DNA of 64,000 nt, taken from positions 1 to 64,000 of IMG/VR virus record IMGVR_UViG_3300022932_000014; one strand, given 5' to 3'. Positions 28,406 to 36,908 of this stretch are shown in pieces (the stretch's first letter is position 1; each line of letters opens with the position of its first letter). This DNA comes from a virus. A program made the translations under genes and the position numbers. The notes below the pieces were generated by a model. That model did not search any database. It worked only from the letters and a program-made list of their open reading frames with translations, and was not told the DNA's origin.

Positions 28406-28741
28406 TTACCAACTTATTTGTGTCCAGTCGTATTTATTATATATATTTGTTATATTTTGTGGAGGACAATCTCTAAATGGTTTCATTTTTTCTATATCAC
28501 ACCTCTTAGGATTCCCTAAAGTACCATTTATTTTTTTCCAAACCCATTCTGATAATTCACAATTTTTCATTGAAAAAGTTTTTATGTAAAGCTGATAGAA
28601 TTCAATCTTACTATTATCTCCCCCGTCACCTAACATAAAATGATCTTTCAAATACTGTTTATCATTTTCTTCTAGTAGGTTTTGTTCCCATTGCAATAAG
28701 TAATTTACAATATTTATTTTTTCTAAACTTTCTTGCCCCAT
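28406..28741 (-). CDS. Unknown small tail-block protein, 111 aa
   Basis: I do not recognise this protein. It is Trp- and charge-rich (WEQNLLEENDKQYLKDHF, WVWKKINGTLGNPKRC) with a C-terminal CPPQNITNIYNKYDW. Its start overlaps the stop of the 103-residue protein upstream by one base, and its stop is 12 bases before the hydrolase fibre. A fibre-assembly chaperone or accessory role is possible from position only. Confidence 0.6.
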   Translation of the reverse strand: MGQESLEKINIVNYLLQWEQNLLEENDKQYLKDHFMLGDGGDNSKIEFYQLYIKTFSMKNCELSEWVWKKINGTLGNPKRCDIEKMKPFRDCPPQNITNIYNKYDWTQISW

Positions 28742-29052
28742 TATACTACTGTTTTTAAATCACCCGCTGGGGTTTTATACCACCTACTTGTCTCTAAACC
28801 TCCTAATATTGCTGAAGCATTATCTGCAAAAGTGGGTAAGGTAATACTTGTGCCATTTAATATATTGTAAACTTCACTAATAGTTGCAAATGGATTTAGC
28901 TTACTAGGAGAATTTGAATTATCCAAAGCATCTATTTCATCTTGTGTTAACTTGTATCCTTCTGACCTATTATATAAATCTAAAAGGATTGGTTTTAGTT
29001 TTTCAGGTTGATTGAACCAAATTAAATTTTTTATTTTTTGCAGAGTGGTCAT
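28741..29052 (-). CDS. Small helical tail-block protein, 103 aa, paralogous N-terminus with 32536-32826
   Basis: I chose the ATG at 29052 (MTTLQKIKNLIW), one base after the stop of the upstream gene. A longer frame to 29115 would overlap that gene. The first 30 residues (KIKNLIWFNQPEKLKPILLDLYN) closely resemble the start of the protein at 32536-32826 (QIKKLYNYNSASKLKKLFTDLYN). The two therefore share a docking or assembly helix pair, and each sits next to a large fibre or spike gene. This suggests a spike-specific assembly or attachment factor. Confidence 0.6.
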   Translation of the reverse strand: MTTLQKIKNLIWFNQPEKLKPILLDLYNRSEGYKLTQDEIDALDNSNSPSKLNPFATISEVYNILNGTSITLPTFADNASAILGGLETSRWYKTPAGDLKTVV

Positions 29053-29053
29053 A

Positions 29054-29587
29054 TTAACATTTTTGTTTATCAAATAGGGAAATAGCTTCTTGAAAATATC
29101 TATCAGCCTTAACAAAATCTCCTAATTTAGTCCATGATTTAGCTACAGATAAAAATTGATCTATTTTTTGAAAAGGTTTTATTTGTTTTTCTGTTTGATC
29201 TGTGAAATCAAATCCTATTTGAGTTAGGGACTTTGCTATTTCTAAGTCTATTTCATCTGTTTTAAGGTAATATTTCTCTTTTTCTATATCTTCATACCCG
29301 CTAAGTAATTTAATGGTGTAAATGCCATCAGGTAAGTTTACATAAGTTTCTTTTGTACAATCACCTTTTAAACATGATATTCCTAAATTATGAGAGTTAA
29401 AATTATTTACCGCCCACTTTTTAAAAGAAACTGTTTTGTATTTTGAAGATCCTGGAATTTTTATTGATATGTAACTTGGTTTATTTTCCGCATATAGCCA
29501 ATCACTATTATCAGCTACGGAGAGTATTTTTGGATTGCCTGTTTCAAAAACTTCAAAATCTATTTTTATTTGGCCAACTATTTCCAT
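29054..29587 (-). CDS. Unknown protein with beta N-domain and helical C-terminus, 177 aa
   Basis: I prefer the ATG at 29587 (MEIVGQIKIDFEVFETG), which overlaps the stop of a 21-codon frame upstream. The N-terminal half is beta-rich and includes ISIKIPGSSKYKTVSFKKW and GIYTIKLLSGYED. The C-terminal half has helix pairs resembling a TPR-like hairpin (FLSVAKSWTKLGDFVKADRYFQEAI). I have seen no known function for this combination. It lies in the fibre block and could be a fibre chaperone. Confidence 0.6.
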   Translation of the reverse strand: MEIVGQIKIDFEVFETGNPKILSVADNSDWLYAENKPSYISIKIPGSSKYKTVSFKKWAVNNFNSHNLGISCLKGDCTKETYVNLPDGIYTIKLLSGYEDIEKEKYYLKTDEIDLEIAKSLTQIGFDFTDQTEKQIKPFQKIDQFLSVAKSWTKLGDFVKADRYFQEAISLFDKQKC

Positions 29588-29588
29588 A

Positions 29589-29654
29589 TTATACACGAAT
29601 TAAATCTATTTCTTTTTTTATTGACAAGTAATCGGCTAAAGTGCCTGACTTCAT
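29589..29654 (-). CDS. Possible 21-aa leader or micro-protein
   Basis: An ATG at 29654 opens a 21-codon frame (MKSGTLADYLSIKKEIDLIRV). Its stop TAA overlaps the start region of the next gene in the pattern TAATATG, which would couple translation. It fills the only gap between the spike gene and the 177-residue protein. It may be a real micro-protein, a translational leader, or a chance frame. Confidence 0.35.
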   Translation of the reverse strand: MKSGTLADYLSIKKEIDLIRV

Positions 29655-29668
29655 ATTTATATTATTTA

Positions 29669-32533
29669 TTAAAATGGATAGGATTTACCTATACCTAAGT
29701 TATATAATTCTTGTATTTCTGAATTAATTATTTGTCTATTCCAAACACCAAGTTCATCAATTTTACCTGAAAAAAAGTATAAGGGCGTAATTCCAGCTTC
29801 TGCACCCAATCTAAATCTATTCCCTGTATTACTTCCTATTAAAGTATTAGACATGGTTTGAGTTTTAACTAAAATTCCATTAATATAGGCTAATAAAATT
29901 CCTGAATTAAAAGTAACAGTAAACATATACCAAACATTCATATTTAATACTTGATCTATAGTTATATCTGTATGTGTACTACCATTACCTATAGAAAGTA
30001 TTAATTTATTACCTACTACGCTTCCATTGGTATATAAAGAAATTCCATATTTATTATCAACCCTTTCTTCATTAGATAATATCATTTGTATTCCTGAAAA
30101 AGAATTTATATTTACCCAAGTATTTATACTTATTTTTTCTCCTGTAACTGGAACTATTCCTGTTAAATAATTAGACCCCGTAAATTCTGCACTATTATTT
30201 ATTTTACCAGTACTATATAAAACAGATCCAGTATTAGTTAGTGTGTAGTTATTACCTGTAGAATCAATAGAATTACCAGAGTTTTCATCTTCTTTCCAAT
30301 ATCCAAATAAGTCTAATAATAAATTACTAGGTGGAACATTTGGTAAATCATCTAAGAATCCATCTCCTCTCGTTTTTGTAAAAGTACCTTCTATTCTATT
30401 GAATCCGTAATAGTTAGATAAAACTATATCATCTATTGTTGTTGTTGTTTTAAAAGTAGGTGTTACATCATTTGAAGCTACATGATGTACTCCTATTGCT
30501 CTAATATACTTTAATGATGCACTGTTATTTAATAAGTTATCCGATCCTAAAATAGTAACTCCATTAATTAATAACTTATCAACTTTAGCTAAATTTAAAA
30601 TCTCAACTAATGGAGAATCATTAGGTATTGTATTTCTTTCAACATATGCTGAAATATTTAATATACCCACTGTTGCGCCATCTATAACAAAATGACTTAT
30701 TGTACTTGTCGTGTAAGGATCATTTGAGTAATAATTTTCAATATTTAATGTTTTTAAAACAGTATTAACTCCTTTCACCATAAATGATGGATTATTATTA
30801 ACCGAGAAATCATTTCTCATATAATTTCTTAAAGTTATTCTTTCAGCATTACAATTTAATGAGGCTTTTGCGAAATTACCTCCATAAGCCGTTCCGCTTA
30901 AATTAGTAACGTTTATATTTTCAATTAACACTTTCCCTACATTACCAGGTCCTGCATCTTCTAATCCTGCTGGATTTTGTAAATAATTATCAATTACTAA
31001 CCAATAAGCTTGACAAATTCCTTCTACATTTCTAATTGAAACATTATCTATTAATTTATTTCCACTTAATAATCTAATTCCCATTTGTGAATTATCAAAA
31101 TATAGGTTTTGAAAATCTACGTTTGTTGCTGAACCAGATTTACCAAAATAGACTGTGTAATCTCCAGGGTCAACTCCATTTTTAAGCAATGAAGTATTCA
31201 GTGTAATTGCGTCATCACCACATTTTGCTCTAAGTCCATTTACTTTAATATTATTTTGATACCCGTCAAAATCTAAGCCATCTTGGTTAACATATACTGT
31301 TTCTCCTTGATATATATTCATATTTTCGACTACTACATTTTCATTTGTATGAAATAAACATGCATAAGTTCTAGTATTAATTAAGTTAATATCTTTTAAC
31401 TGTATATTTTTAACACCATACATTCTAATCCCTGTAACAAATCCATAAGTTGAACTGGAGTGCATTTGTTTAGATAGCCCCTCTCTATATCCATTACCAT
31501 TCCATATACCACCTGTTATAGATATATTAGTATCTGGAAAAACACCTGGTAATGATACAGGTAAGGCATTATAATTAGATAGTATAGCTTTGTCTGAATT
31601 ATCTCTAAGAATTGCCCCACACCCTTCTAACGCAATAATTGTAGTATAACTTTTTATATTTAATCCTGTAACAGAATATTTACCATCCCAATATACTAGT
31701 AAGCGATTGTCAAATGATGCTTCATCTAAAATAGATTGAATTATTGAAGTATTATCAGTTCCAAAAGTTGAACTATTTAGTGATATATCAGCATCTGATA
31801 TACACCCTTTATCTGATAAAAAAATAATTCTATTTTCACTTCCTGCCCCTTTGTTAGCTAAAAACCATTGTTTATTTACAGCATCCAAATCTTCAATAGG
31901 GTCTTGAACAGGTAATGTCCCTCCTCCTGTTCCTATTGTACCTGCTTGATATATTGGTATATTATTTGGTCTTGCTACACTATCTGGACTATCTATTCCT
32001 AATTCTAAAAATGCAAATGTTGCACTTCCATCAGGTTGAAAAGCAGTTCCTGTATAAATTCCATTAGAAAATGTTGGTGGAGATGGCAAATCAGATAATT
32101 GTTTCCATCCTATTGTTACAGCTTCTGCATTTCCACTTCCATCAAATCCTACAACTTGTCTCTCTGTACCTGTTGGTAATATTCCGCCTCCTGTAATAAC
32201 TGGATTTAAAGGATCTGAATTATCTACTCCAACACCTGTAACTGACTGAACTCCTGGGGCTGACCCGCCCCCATTAAAATTTCCAGTATTCTGTCTATAG
32301 AATTCTTCAAAATCAATTTGAGTGTAAGGACTTCCATCTTCTTCTAAAAGCTGTGTAATTAATAAAGGTGTATCACTATTCCAATCTTTAATATTAAAAA
32401 ATCTATAATGAGCTTTATTTAAGTTAGACTTGTCTACCAGAACTTCTTTTACAAATCCATAGAAAGTTTCTTTGGTGTTATCATTTGAAAGAACGATGTA
32501 ATTGTCTTTTCTATAAAATTTATAATTGTCCAT
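29669..32533 (-). CDS. Tailspike: GH28/pectinase-like beta-helix with C-terminal LamG domain, 954 aa
   Basis: The N-terminal 110 residues form an attachment domain, followed by a linker with SVTGVGVDNSDPLNP. From about 235 to 700 there is a right-handed beta-helix. It carries polygalacturonase-type signatures: GIWNGNG (near 343), VNQDGLDFDG (near 415-424) and CGDDAITLN (near 436-444), which supply the acidic residues used by GH28 enzymes. The later GH28 GHG and RIK motifs are not evident. Residues about 735-954 are a LamG/concanavalin-like sugar-binding domain (ISINTWVNINSFSG, then YINGILVKTQ, and GKIDELGVWNR). The protein probably binds and cuts host capsule or exopolysaccharide. The small protein at 32536-32826 is 2 bases upstream. 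Confidence 0.82.
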   Translation of the reverse strand: MDNYKFYRKDNYIVLSNDNTKETFYGFVKEVLVDKSNLNKAHYRFFNIKDWNSDTPLLITQLLEEDGSPYTQIDFEEFYRQNTGNFNGGGSAPGVQSVTGVGVDNSDPLNPVITGGGILPTGTERQVVGFDGSGNAEAVTIGWKQLSDLPSPPTFSNGIYTGTAFQPDGSATFAFLELGIDSPDSVARPNNIPIYQAGTIGTGGGTLPVQDPIEDLDAVNKQWFLANKGAGSENRIIFLSDKGCISDADISLNSSTFGTDNTSIIQSILDEASFDNRLLVYWDGKYSVTGLNIKSYTTIIALEGCGAILRDNSDKAILSNYNALPVSLPGVFPDTNISITGGIWNGNGYREGLSKQMHSSSTYGFVTGIRMYGVKNIQLKDINLINTRTYACLFHTNENVVVENMNIYQGETVYVNQDGLDFDGYQNNIKVNGLRAKCGDDAITLNTSLLKNGVDPGDYTVYFGKSGSATNVDFQNLYFDNSQMGIRLLSGNKLIDNVSIRNVEGICQAYWLVIDNYLQNPAGLEDAGPGNVGKVLIENINVTNLSGTAYGGNFAKASLNCNAERITLRNYMRNDFSVNNNPSFMVKGVNTVLKTLNIENYYSNDPYTTSTISHFVIDGATVGILNISAYVERNTIPNDSPLVEILNLAKVDKLLINGVTILGSDNLLNNSASLKYIRAIGVHHVASNDVTPTFKTTTTIDDIVLSNYYGFNRIEGTFTKTRGDGFLDDLPNVPPSNLLLDLFGYWKEDENSGNSIDSTGNNYTLTNTGSVLYSTGKINNSAEFTGSNYLTGIVPVTGEKISINTWVNINSFSGIQMILSNEERVDNKYGISLYTNGSVVGNKLILSIGNGSTHTDITIDQVLNMNVWYMFTVTFNSGILLAYINGILVKTQTMSNTLIGSNTGNRFRLGAEAGITPLYFFSGKIDELGVWNRQIINSEIQELYNLGIGKSYPF

Positions 32534-32535
32534 GT

Positions 32536-32826
32536 TTATTCTGAAATTGTGCCAGAAGCTTTTAATTTTGTATTGTACTCATCTATTTTTGCTTCAATTG
32601 CATCAAGTCTTGCTTCAACAGCTGTTCTTTGCGCATCCACTGATGTTCTTGCCGCCGCTAAATCTGCAAATGTTGCAGGTACTGCTGGAAGATTAGTTGT
32701 CGGTGTAATTTTAGCTATTGTAGCTGAAGGTTTTGAAATACTATTATATAAATCAGTAAACAGTTTTTTTAGTTTGCTTGCGGAATTATAATTGTATAAT
32801 TTCTTTATTTGTTCTGGTATTGTCAT
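32536..32826 (-). CDS. Small coiled-coil protein paired with the tailspike, 96 aa
   Basis: The N-terminus (MTIPEQIKKLYNYNSASKLKKLFTDLYN) is paralogous to that of the protein at 28741-29052. The C-terminal half is a heptad coiled coil (RTAVEARLDAIEAKIDEYN). It starts inside the end of the upstream membrane-protein gene (41-base overlap) and its stop is 2 bases before the tailspike gene. A spike adaptor or trimerisation partner fits these facts. Confidence 0.65.
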   Translation of the reverse strand: MTIPEQIKKLYNYNSASKLKKLFTDLYNSISKPSATIAKITPTTNLPAVPATFADLAAARTSVDAQRTAVEARLDAIEAKIDEYNTKLKASGTISE

Positions 32827-33208
32827 TTTGTTTATTTTTAAATTTGATTATTGCTATTATAATTAATATACTTATTGCTATATAGTCATTTGTACTGATT
32901 TCTTTTACATTGAAGAACAGCCTATCTATTATATCCTGAGCTAAGAAAAAGAATAATAATTCTCCTATTAACCATGAAACCTTCTTTACAGTTTTAAATA
33001 CAGATAATAATAAAAGTAACATTGCTGATCTTTCAACTACTACAAAATGTATAAACCAAATATCATCATTACAATTACTTGTATATGCACTTATACTTCT
33101 GCAAAAGAATAGAACTGTTATTGATAGTAAAAGTGTTATTCTAGATACTACCAGTTGGTGGTTTTGGAGGCGTTGGAAGTGGCGTATCAGCCGATTTAGG
33201 TTTATCAT
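32786..33208 (-). CDS. Multi-span membrane protein of the lysis cassette, 140 aa
   Basis: Several hydrophobic segments are visible (ITLLLSITVLFF, AMLLLLLSVF, WLIGELLFFFLAQDII, DYIAISILIIIAIIKF), giving about four membrane spans and a basic tail. The ATG at 33208 lies inside the 48-residue gene in another frame. No good start exists between that gene's stop (33141) and the first span, so the two genes probably overlap by 68 bases. It sits directly after the endolysin and could be a second holin, an antiholin or a superinfection protein. Confidence 0.55.
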   Translation of the reverse strand: MINLNRLIRHFQRLQNHQLVVSRITLLLSITVLFFCRSISAYTSNCNDDIWFIHFVVVERSAMLLLLLSVFKTVKKVSWLIGELLFFFLAQDIIDRLFFNVKEISTNDYIAISILIIIAIIKFKNKQNDNTRTNKEIIQL

Positions 33209-33287
33209 TATCTTTTTTCTTTTTAAATTTGATTATTCCTGCGATAATAACTACTAATATAATTCCTGCTACTATGTATTCTTTCAT
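33141..33287 (-). CDS. 48-aa single-span protein with proline-rich tail (o-spanin-like position)
   Basis: An ATG at 33287 overlaps the endolysin stop and opens a 48-codon frame ending in TAG at 33141. The protein is one membrane span (YIVAGIILVVIIAGIIKF), a KKKK patch, and a Pro-rich tail (TPLPTPPKPPTGSI). Small Pro-rich proteins nested with other lysis genes recall Rz1-type outer-membrane spanins, but there is no lipobox Cys. It overlaps the start of the 140-residue membrane protein in another frame. Confidence 0.55.
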   Translation of the reverse strand: MKEYIVAGIILVVIIAGIIKFKKKKDNDKPKSADTPLPTPPKPPTGSI

Positions 33288-33922
33288 TGTTTTATTTGTT
33301 TGTAATATTTTTTTGTATTCTCTATTCTTTCTTTTAAGTGATTTGGAGTTTTATCACTATTTTTATTTCCAAGATTAATTGCTTTACTTAACTGTGTAAT
33401 ACTTAAAGCATCAACTTTTGAAGCTAAGTCCCATAACTTATTCTGCTCAAAATAATATAGTCCTGTTTCCCAAAAATACTTTGTTGCTATTTCTTCGGTT
33501 GTTAATACCGTTTTAGACCCAATCCACTTAGAAAAACCTTTATAATTATTATACATGGTTAATTGTATACCACCTACCCCTCTGTATCTATACCCGTCAC
33601 CACTTGCTTCATTGCCATTACCTCCTCTATTTGCATATGCCCTATTAGCTATCTTTTGTGGTTGTCTGGCGTAGTTTATTCTATCCTGTTCCGTTGGGAA
33701 GTATTTTAAAAAATAGTCTTTTAAACCTTCTTTTGAATAATTTAAATTCTCTTTGTCTTTTGTGAAATTTGCTGACTCTATTGAGAATTGACCTAAGAAA
33801 TTAGCAAGTTGCTCATCAGATTTAATTTTCCAAACCTCTTTCATTTTGGCAAAAGTTTTTTTACCTAGAATGCCGTCTGCTATAAGCCCATTTGATTTTT
33901 GAAATTCTGCTATTTTACTCAT
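33284..33922 (-). CDS. Endolysin: peptidoglycan-binding motif plus GH19-type lysozyme
   Basis: The first 28 residues match a peptidoglycan-binding repeat (FQKSNGLIADGILGKKTFAKM). The rest is a GH19/chitinase-like lysozyme: NFLGQFSIESANF with the likely catalytic Glu49, a second acidic residue in DKENLNYS (Glu58), then NRAYANRGGNG and YRYRGVGGIQLT, which form the substrate cleft. It has no signal peptide, so it needs a holin. It overlaps the holin gene upstream by 4 bases and the 48-residue gene downstream by 4 bases. Host cell-wall lysis is the evident role. Confidence 0.88.
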   Translation of the reverse strand: MSKIAEFQKSNGLIADGILGKKTFAKMKEVWKIKSDEQLANFLGQFSIESANFTKDKENLNYSKEGLKDYFLKYFPTEQDRINYARQPQKIANRAYANRGGNGNEASGDGYRYRGVGGIQLTMYNNYKGFSKWIGSKTVLTTEEIATKYFWETGLYYFEQNKLWDLASKVDALSITQLSKAINLGNKNSDKTPNHLKERIENTKKYYKQIKQ

Positions 33923-34173
33923 TCTTCTGGTGGTATTTGTTTATTCTCGAATTTCTTAGAAATTTCTGTTATTCCTGTCAAAGCTCCTAGAAATACTAAC
34001 AGTGATTGAAAAACAGTAATGGCATTTACATTGATTGGTGTTTTTAAAAATCTATCTGATACTACAATGAAAGTGCCAAGTCCTAGAACGAAAAGAAATG
34101 TAATTAGTGTCATTATACTTTTTCTAGACCAAATTCCATCCTTATTTTTTAAAGTGTCATCTATTAGTTTCAT
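33919..34173 (-). CDS. Holin-like two-span membrane protein, 84 aa
   Basis: A short charged N-terminus precedes two hydrophobic segments (LITFLFVLGLGTFIVV and ITVFQSLLVFLGALTGITEI). A charged C-terminal tail follows (KKFENKQIPPEE). The size, topology, and overlaps of 4 bases with the coiled-coil membrane gene upstream and the endolysin downstream fit a holin that releases the endolysin. Confidence 0.75.
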   Translation of the reverse strand: MKLIDDTLKNKDGIWSRKSIMTLITFLFVLGLGTFIVVSDRFLKTPINVNAITVFQSLLVFLGALTGITEISKKFENKQIPPEE

Positions 34174-34559
34174 TGGGCGTTTTCTTTTTTATACTTATCA
34201 AAAGCTAGTTTAAGTTTTTCGTGGTCAACTTTCAGTTGTTCATATTCTTTTACAAGTAAGTTATATTTTGCTTCAAATTTTTTACTTTCGCCAACTACAA
34301 CAGCATATGAGATTTGCATATCGTTGAAATTTTTCTGTAAATCTCTATTATGGCTTTCTACTTGGTTAAGTCTTAAGGTTAATTCTTGTGTTATTGCAGA
34401 ATTATGTTCTATGTATTTATCATAAATCCGCTGAAGCGCTGAAATGGCGTCCGCCCCCTCTGTCTTTAGTTTTATCTCTTTAGATTTTCTACCTGTAACC
34501 CAAGCACCTAATAACCCCGCAACAAAAACAAATTCTCTCCAATATTCTATCCAATTCAT
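34170..34559 (-). CDS. Membrane-anchored coiled-coil protein, spanin-like, 129 aa
   Basis: One N-terminal membrane span (FVFVAGLLGAWVTG) is followed by a basic patch. A continuous coiled coil then runs from about 30 to the C-terminus (LTLRLNQVESHNRDLQKNF and further heptads). This is the layout of an inner-membrane spanin, and the gene is first in the holin-endolysin cassette. Its transcript would come through the terminator at 34578-34609 or from an unseen promoter. The spanin assignment is from layout and neighbours, since spanins share little sequence. Confidence 0.6.
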   Translation of the reverse strand: MNWIEYWREFVFVAGLLGAWVTGRKSKEIKLKTEGADAISALQRIYDKYIEHNSAITQELTLRLNQVESHNRDLQKNFNDMQISYAVVVGESKKFEAKYNLLVKEYEQLKVDHEKLKLAFDKYKKENAQ

Positions 34560-34571
34560 TGATTAACTTTT

Positions 34572-34609
34572 ATTAAAAAAGGAGAGAAAATTTTAGCCTT
34601 CTCTCCTTT
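34572..34609 (-). terminator. Strong rho-independent terminator after the 752-aa structural gene
   Basis: A perfect 11-bp stem (34578-34588 with 34599-34609, AAAGGAGAGAA/TTCTCTCCTTT) encloses a 10-base loop. It is followed on the minus strand by a T run. It lies between the stop at 34630 and the lysis cassette at 34559, so partial readthrough could keep lysis genes at a lower level than structural genes. Confidence 0.88.
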
Positions 34610-34629
34610 GATCATTAATTGGACATTAT

Positions 34630-36888
34630 TTATTTTGCAAATGCTTGTACTACAGGCAATCCAGCTGCACTAGCTAATTGTGCTAAAAGTGTCTCTACTG
34701 CGGTTTGACGACCAACTTCAACAATAATATTAAGATTTGTTTTAATTGAAGAATGCGGTAACAATTTGTAATAGAACTGAGGTCTAATTGTAATTGTATA
34801 TTGAATATACTGTGCTAAACCTCTAAGTCTTGACTCTTGCCCCCATAACCATTTACCGTAGTTATTACCTACAAATCTCTCAACACCATCTAAGTTATAT
34901 CTGGCCTGATCTTCTCTGTTATATAAATAACCCCCTAATGCTTCTGGATCTGCGGCGATTGACAACACTTTTACTTTGAAAGGAAATTTACTTGATTCCC
35001 AGTTCTCTGCAATATATGTTGCTTGACCACCTGCTACAGAGATACGAGTTGAAGTTGCATAAAATGGCATATCATCTCTATATTCTTCTGATCCTGACAT
35101 TGTGAAAGGTTTACCTCTGAAACGAATACCCATTTTTGCTGCTGCATCGTACTCATCAATAGCTGTCTCCCAAACATTTAAACCATAGTTTTTAGGCGCT
35201 TCTGCTGTAAACAATCCTCTGAATTCGTCTGAACACTCTTCGCAAATAATGTTTGTTGGTACATTAGTTCTATAAGTAGTTTGACATAAAGAAGAAATTT
35301 GTGCTCCTGATCCTACCGCTGGTGCAACTGTACCTGTTAATGTACCTGTAGCTGTTGCGATAGAGAATCCTGGATATGTTGCTGATGGCGCTACTAAAAT
35401 AATTGTTGCTCCACTAGAAGTGATTGTTCCTCCTGTTGCTAATTCAATAGCGGCTTTATTAGCTGTAATAAAGTTAGTAGCTGTAGTAGCTAAATCTGTA
35501 GCAAATGTAGATGTATAAGGGATACCACCAATTGTAATTGTAGCTGTTCCTGAAGTACCTGTTAGTGTTGCTGTTCTTGACAAGTTAACTGTATCAATTG
35601 CAATTGTTAAATCAGGATAAGCTTCTTGTAAATCTGCTAAAATATTTCCGCCACACTCGTCATCTGCAATTGTGATTGTATATGCTTTTGTAGTTGACTG
35701 ACAAATATCTCCTAATACCCATGCAGTAGAAACTGTAGTTGCATTAGAACAAACTGCTTGAACTTCTCCTGCCAAATCAAATACCGCTGTTGAAGCTGGT
35801 GCAGAAATAGCTCTGAATGTTGAAATTTGTGCGTCTGTTAACTCTGCTGTTACCACTACTGTGTATGTTCCTACACCCGCAACTGAACCACCAATTTTAA
35901 CTGCTGTTCCTGTTACAAATCCTGGTAAATCATCAATTGTAGTTACTAAACTTGCTCCATCATCTTCTAAAGCAATAGAGTAAACAAATCCTGCTACAAT
36001 TTCTGTATATCCTGCTGGGCAAGTATCACATCCTTTAATTTTAGAAGCTAAACTTGTTGTATAAGCAGGAATTGATGTCCCCACTGGAGCTTGTAAAGTA
36101 TAAACTGTTTGATTACCTGAAACTTCATCCGTTCTTACAACTTTATAAAGTGGGTATTGTGCTTGTACTCTGGCTAAGGCAGTTGAATCTCCATTATCAA
36201 ATAAAGTTAAATTGTAATATTGATAATCAACTGTATCTTCTAATGCTCCGTTTAAGCTATTAACAACTAATGCGTCAACATAGTCTGTTACAGGTACACC
36301 ACCCAATAATTTTGTAGCGTTAAATTCAGCCACAGCTTTTTCAACTAGTTCTTGCATTGTAACCACACCATTGGCGCAATCAATACATACTCCGTCATCG
36401 TCAAGATAAGGATATTGTAGGTCTAATCTAATAGTTGTTTCTCCTTCTTTATAACCTAAATTATACATTGGATCTCCGCAAAGAGTAATGTCAATTCCTG
36501 TAGAAGTTCTTTCTCCTACTATAATTTCTGTTCCTGGTTTTCCATTGTATCCGATAATAAAATCATCTACTTCAATACCTGTTCTGTTTGGAACTTCTAC
36601 CCTAATATCCTCAATATCAGCAATTCTGAAAGTCTGGCTCTCATATGCTTTATTTGTAGTGTATTGAGACACTGGTTTATCGAACGCCCCTACAAGCAAA
36701 TCGAATGATTTATCTTTTGATTGTCCTGTGAAAGTTGAATAAACTTTTCTTCCGTTTTGTGTAAGTTCTTTATTATCGTTACTAACAATGGCTAGTACGC
36801 CATTAGTTACATTTAAAGAACCACCTGTTGTTAGAGTCTTACCATCTAGGATGAAAAAGTCTCTCTCTAATGCTCCCGCTGTTGCCAT
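34630..36888 (-). CDS. Abundant virion structural protein with inserted beta modules, 752 aa
   Basis: The N-terminus (ALERDFFILDGKTLTTGG) and C-terminus (WLWGQESRLRGLAQYIQYT, then IKTNLNIIVEVGRQTA) look like one conserved structural core. I recall this core from crAss-type virions but cannot place it exactly (head auxiliary or tail-associated). Between them lie Cys-containing beta modules, for example ITIGGIPYTSTFATDLATTA, of a type found inserted in several Bacteroidota-phage structural proteins. A strong terminator follows directly, suggesting high expression. The upstream connector gene is 20 bases away. Confidence 0.65.
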   Translation of the reverse strand: MATAGALERDFFILDGKTLTTGGSLNVTNGVLAIVSNDNKELTQNGRKVYSTFTGQSKDKSFDLLVGAFDKPVSQYTTNKAYESQTFRIADIEDIRVEVPNRTGIEVDDFIIGYNGKPGTEIIVGERTSTGIDITLCGDPMYNLGYKEGETTIRLDLQYPYLDDDGVCIDCANGVVTMQELVEKAVAEFNATKLLGGVPVTDYVDALVVNSLNGALEDTVDYQYYNLTLFDNGDSTALARVQAQYPLYKVVRTDEVSGNQTVYTLQAPVGTSIPAYTTSLASKIKGCDTCPAGYTEIVAGFVYSIALEDDGASLVTTIDDLPGFVTGTAVKIGGSVAGVGTYTVVVTAELTDAQISTFRAISAPASTAVFDLAGEVQAVCSNATTVSTAWVLGDICQSTTKAYTITIADDECGGNILADLQEAYPDLTIAIDTVNLSRTATLTGTSGTATITIGGIPYTSTFATDLATTATNFITANKAAIELATGGTITSSGATIILVAPSATYPGFSIATATGTLTGTVAPAVGSGAQISSLCQTTYRTNVPTNIICEECSDEFRGLFTAEAPKNYGLNVWETAIDEYDAAAKMGIRFRGKPFTMSGSEEYRDDMPFYATSTRISVAGGQATYIAENWESSKFPFKVKVLSIAADPEALGGYLYNREDQARYNLDGVERFVGNNYGKWLWGQESRLRGLAQYIQYTITIRPQFYYKLLPHSSIKTNLNIIVEVGRQTAVETLLAQLASAAGLPVVQAFAK

Positions 36889-36908
36889 TCTATTGTTTTT
36901 TGTTTAAA

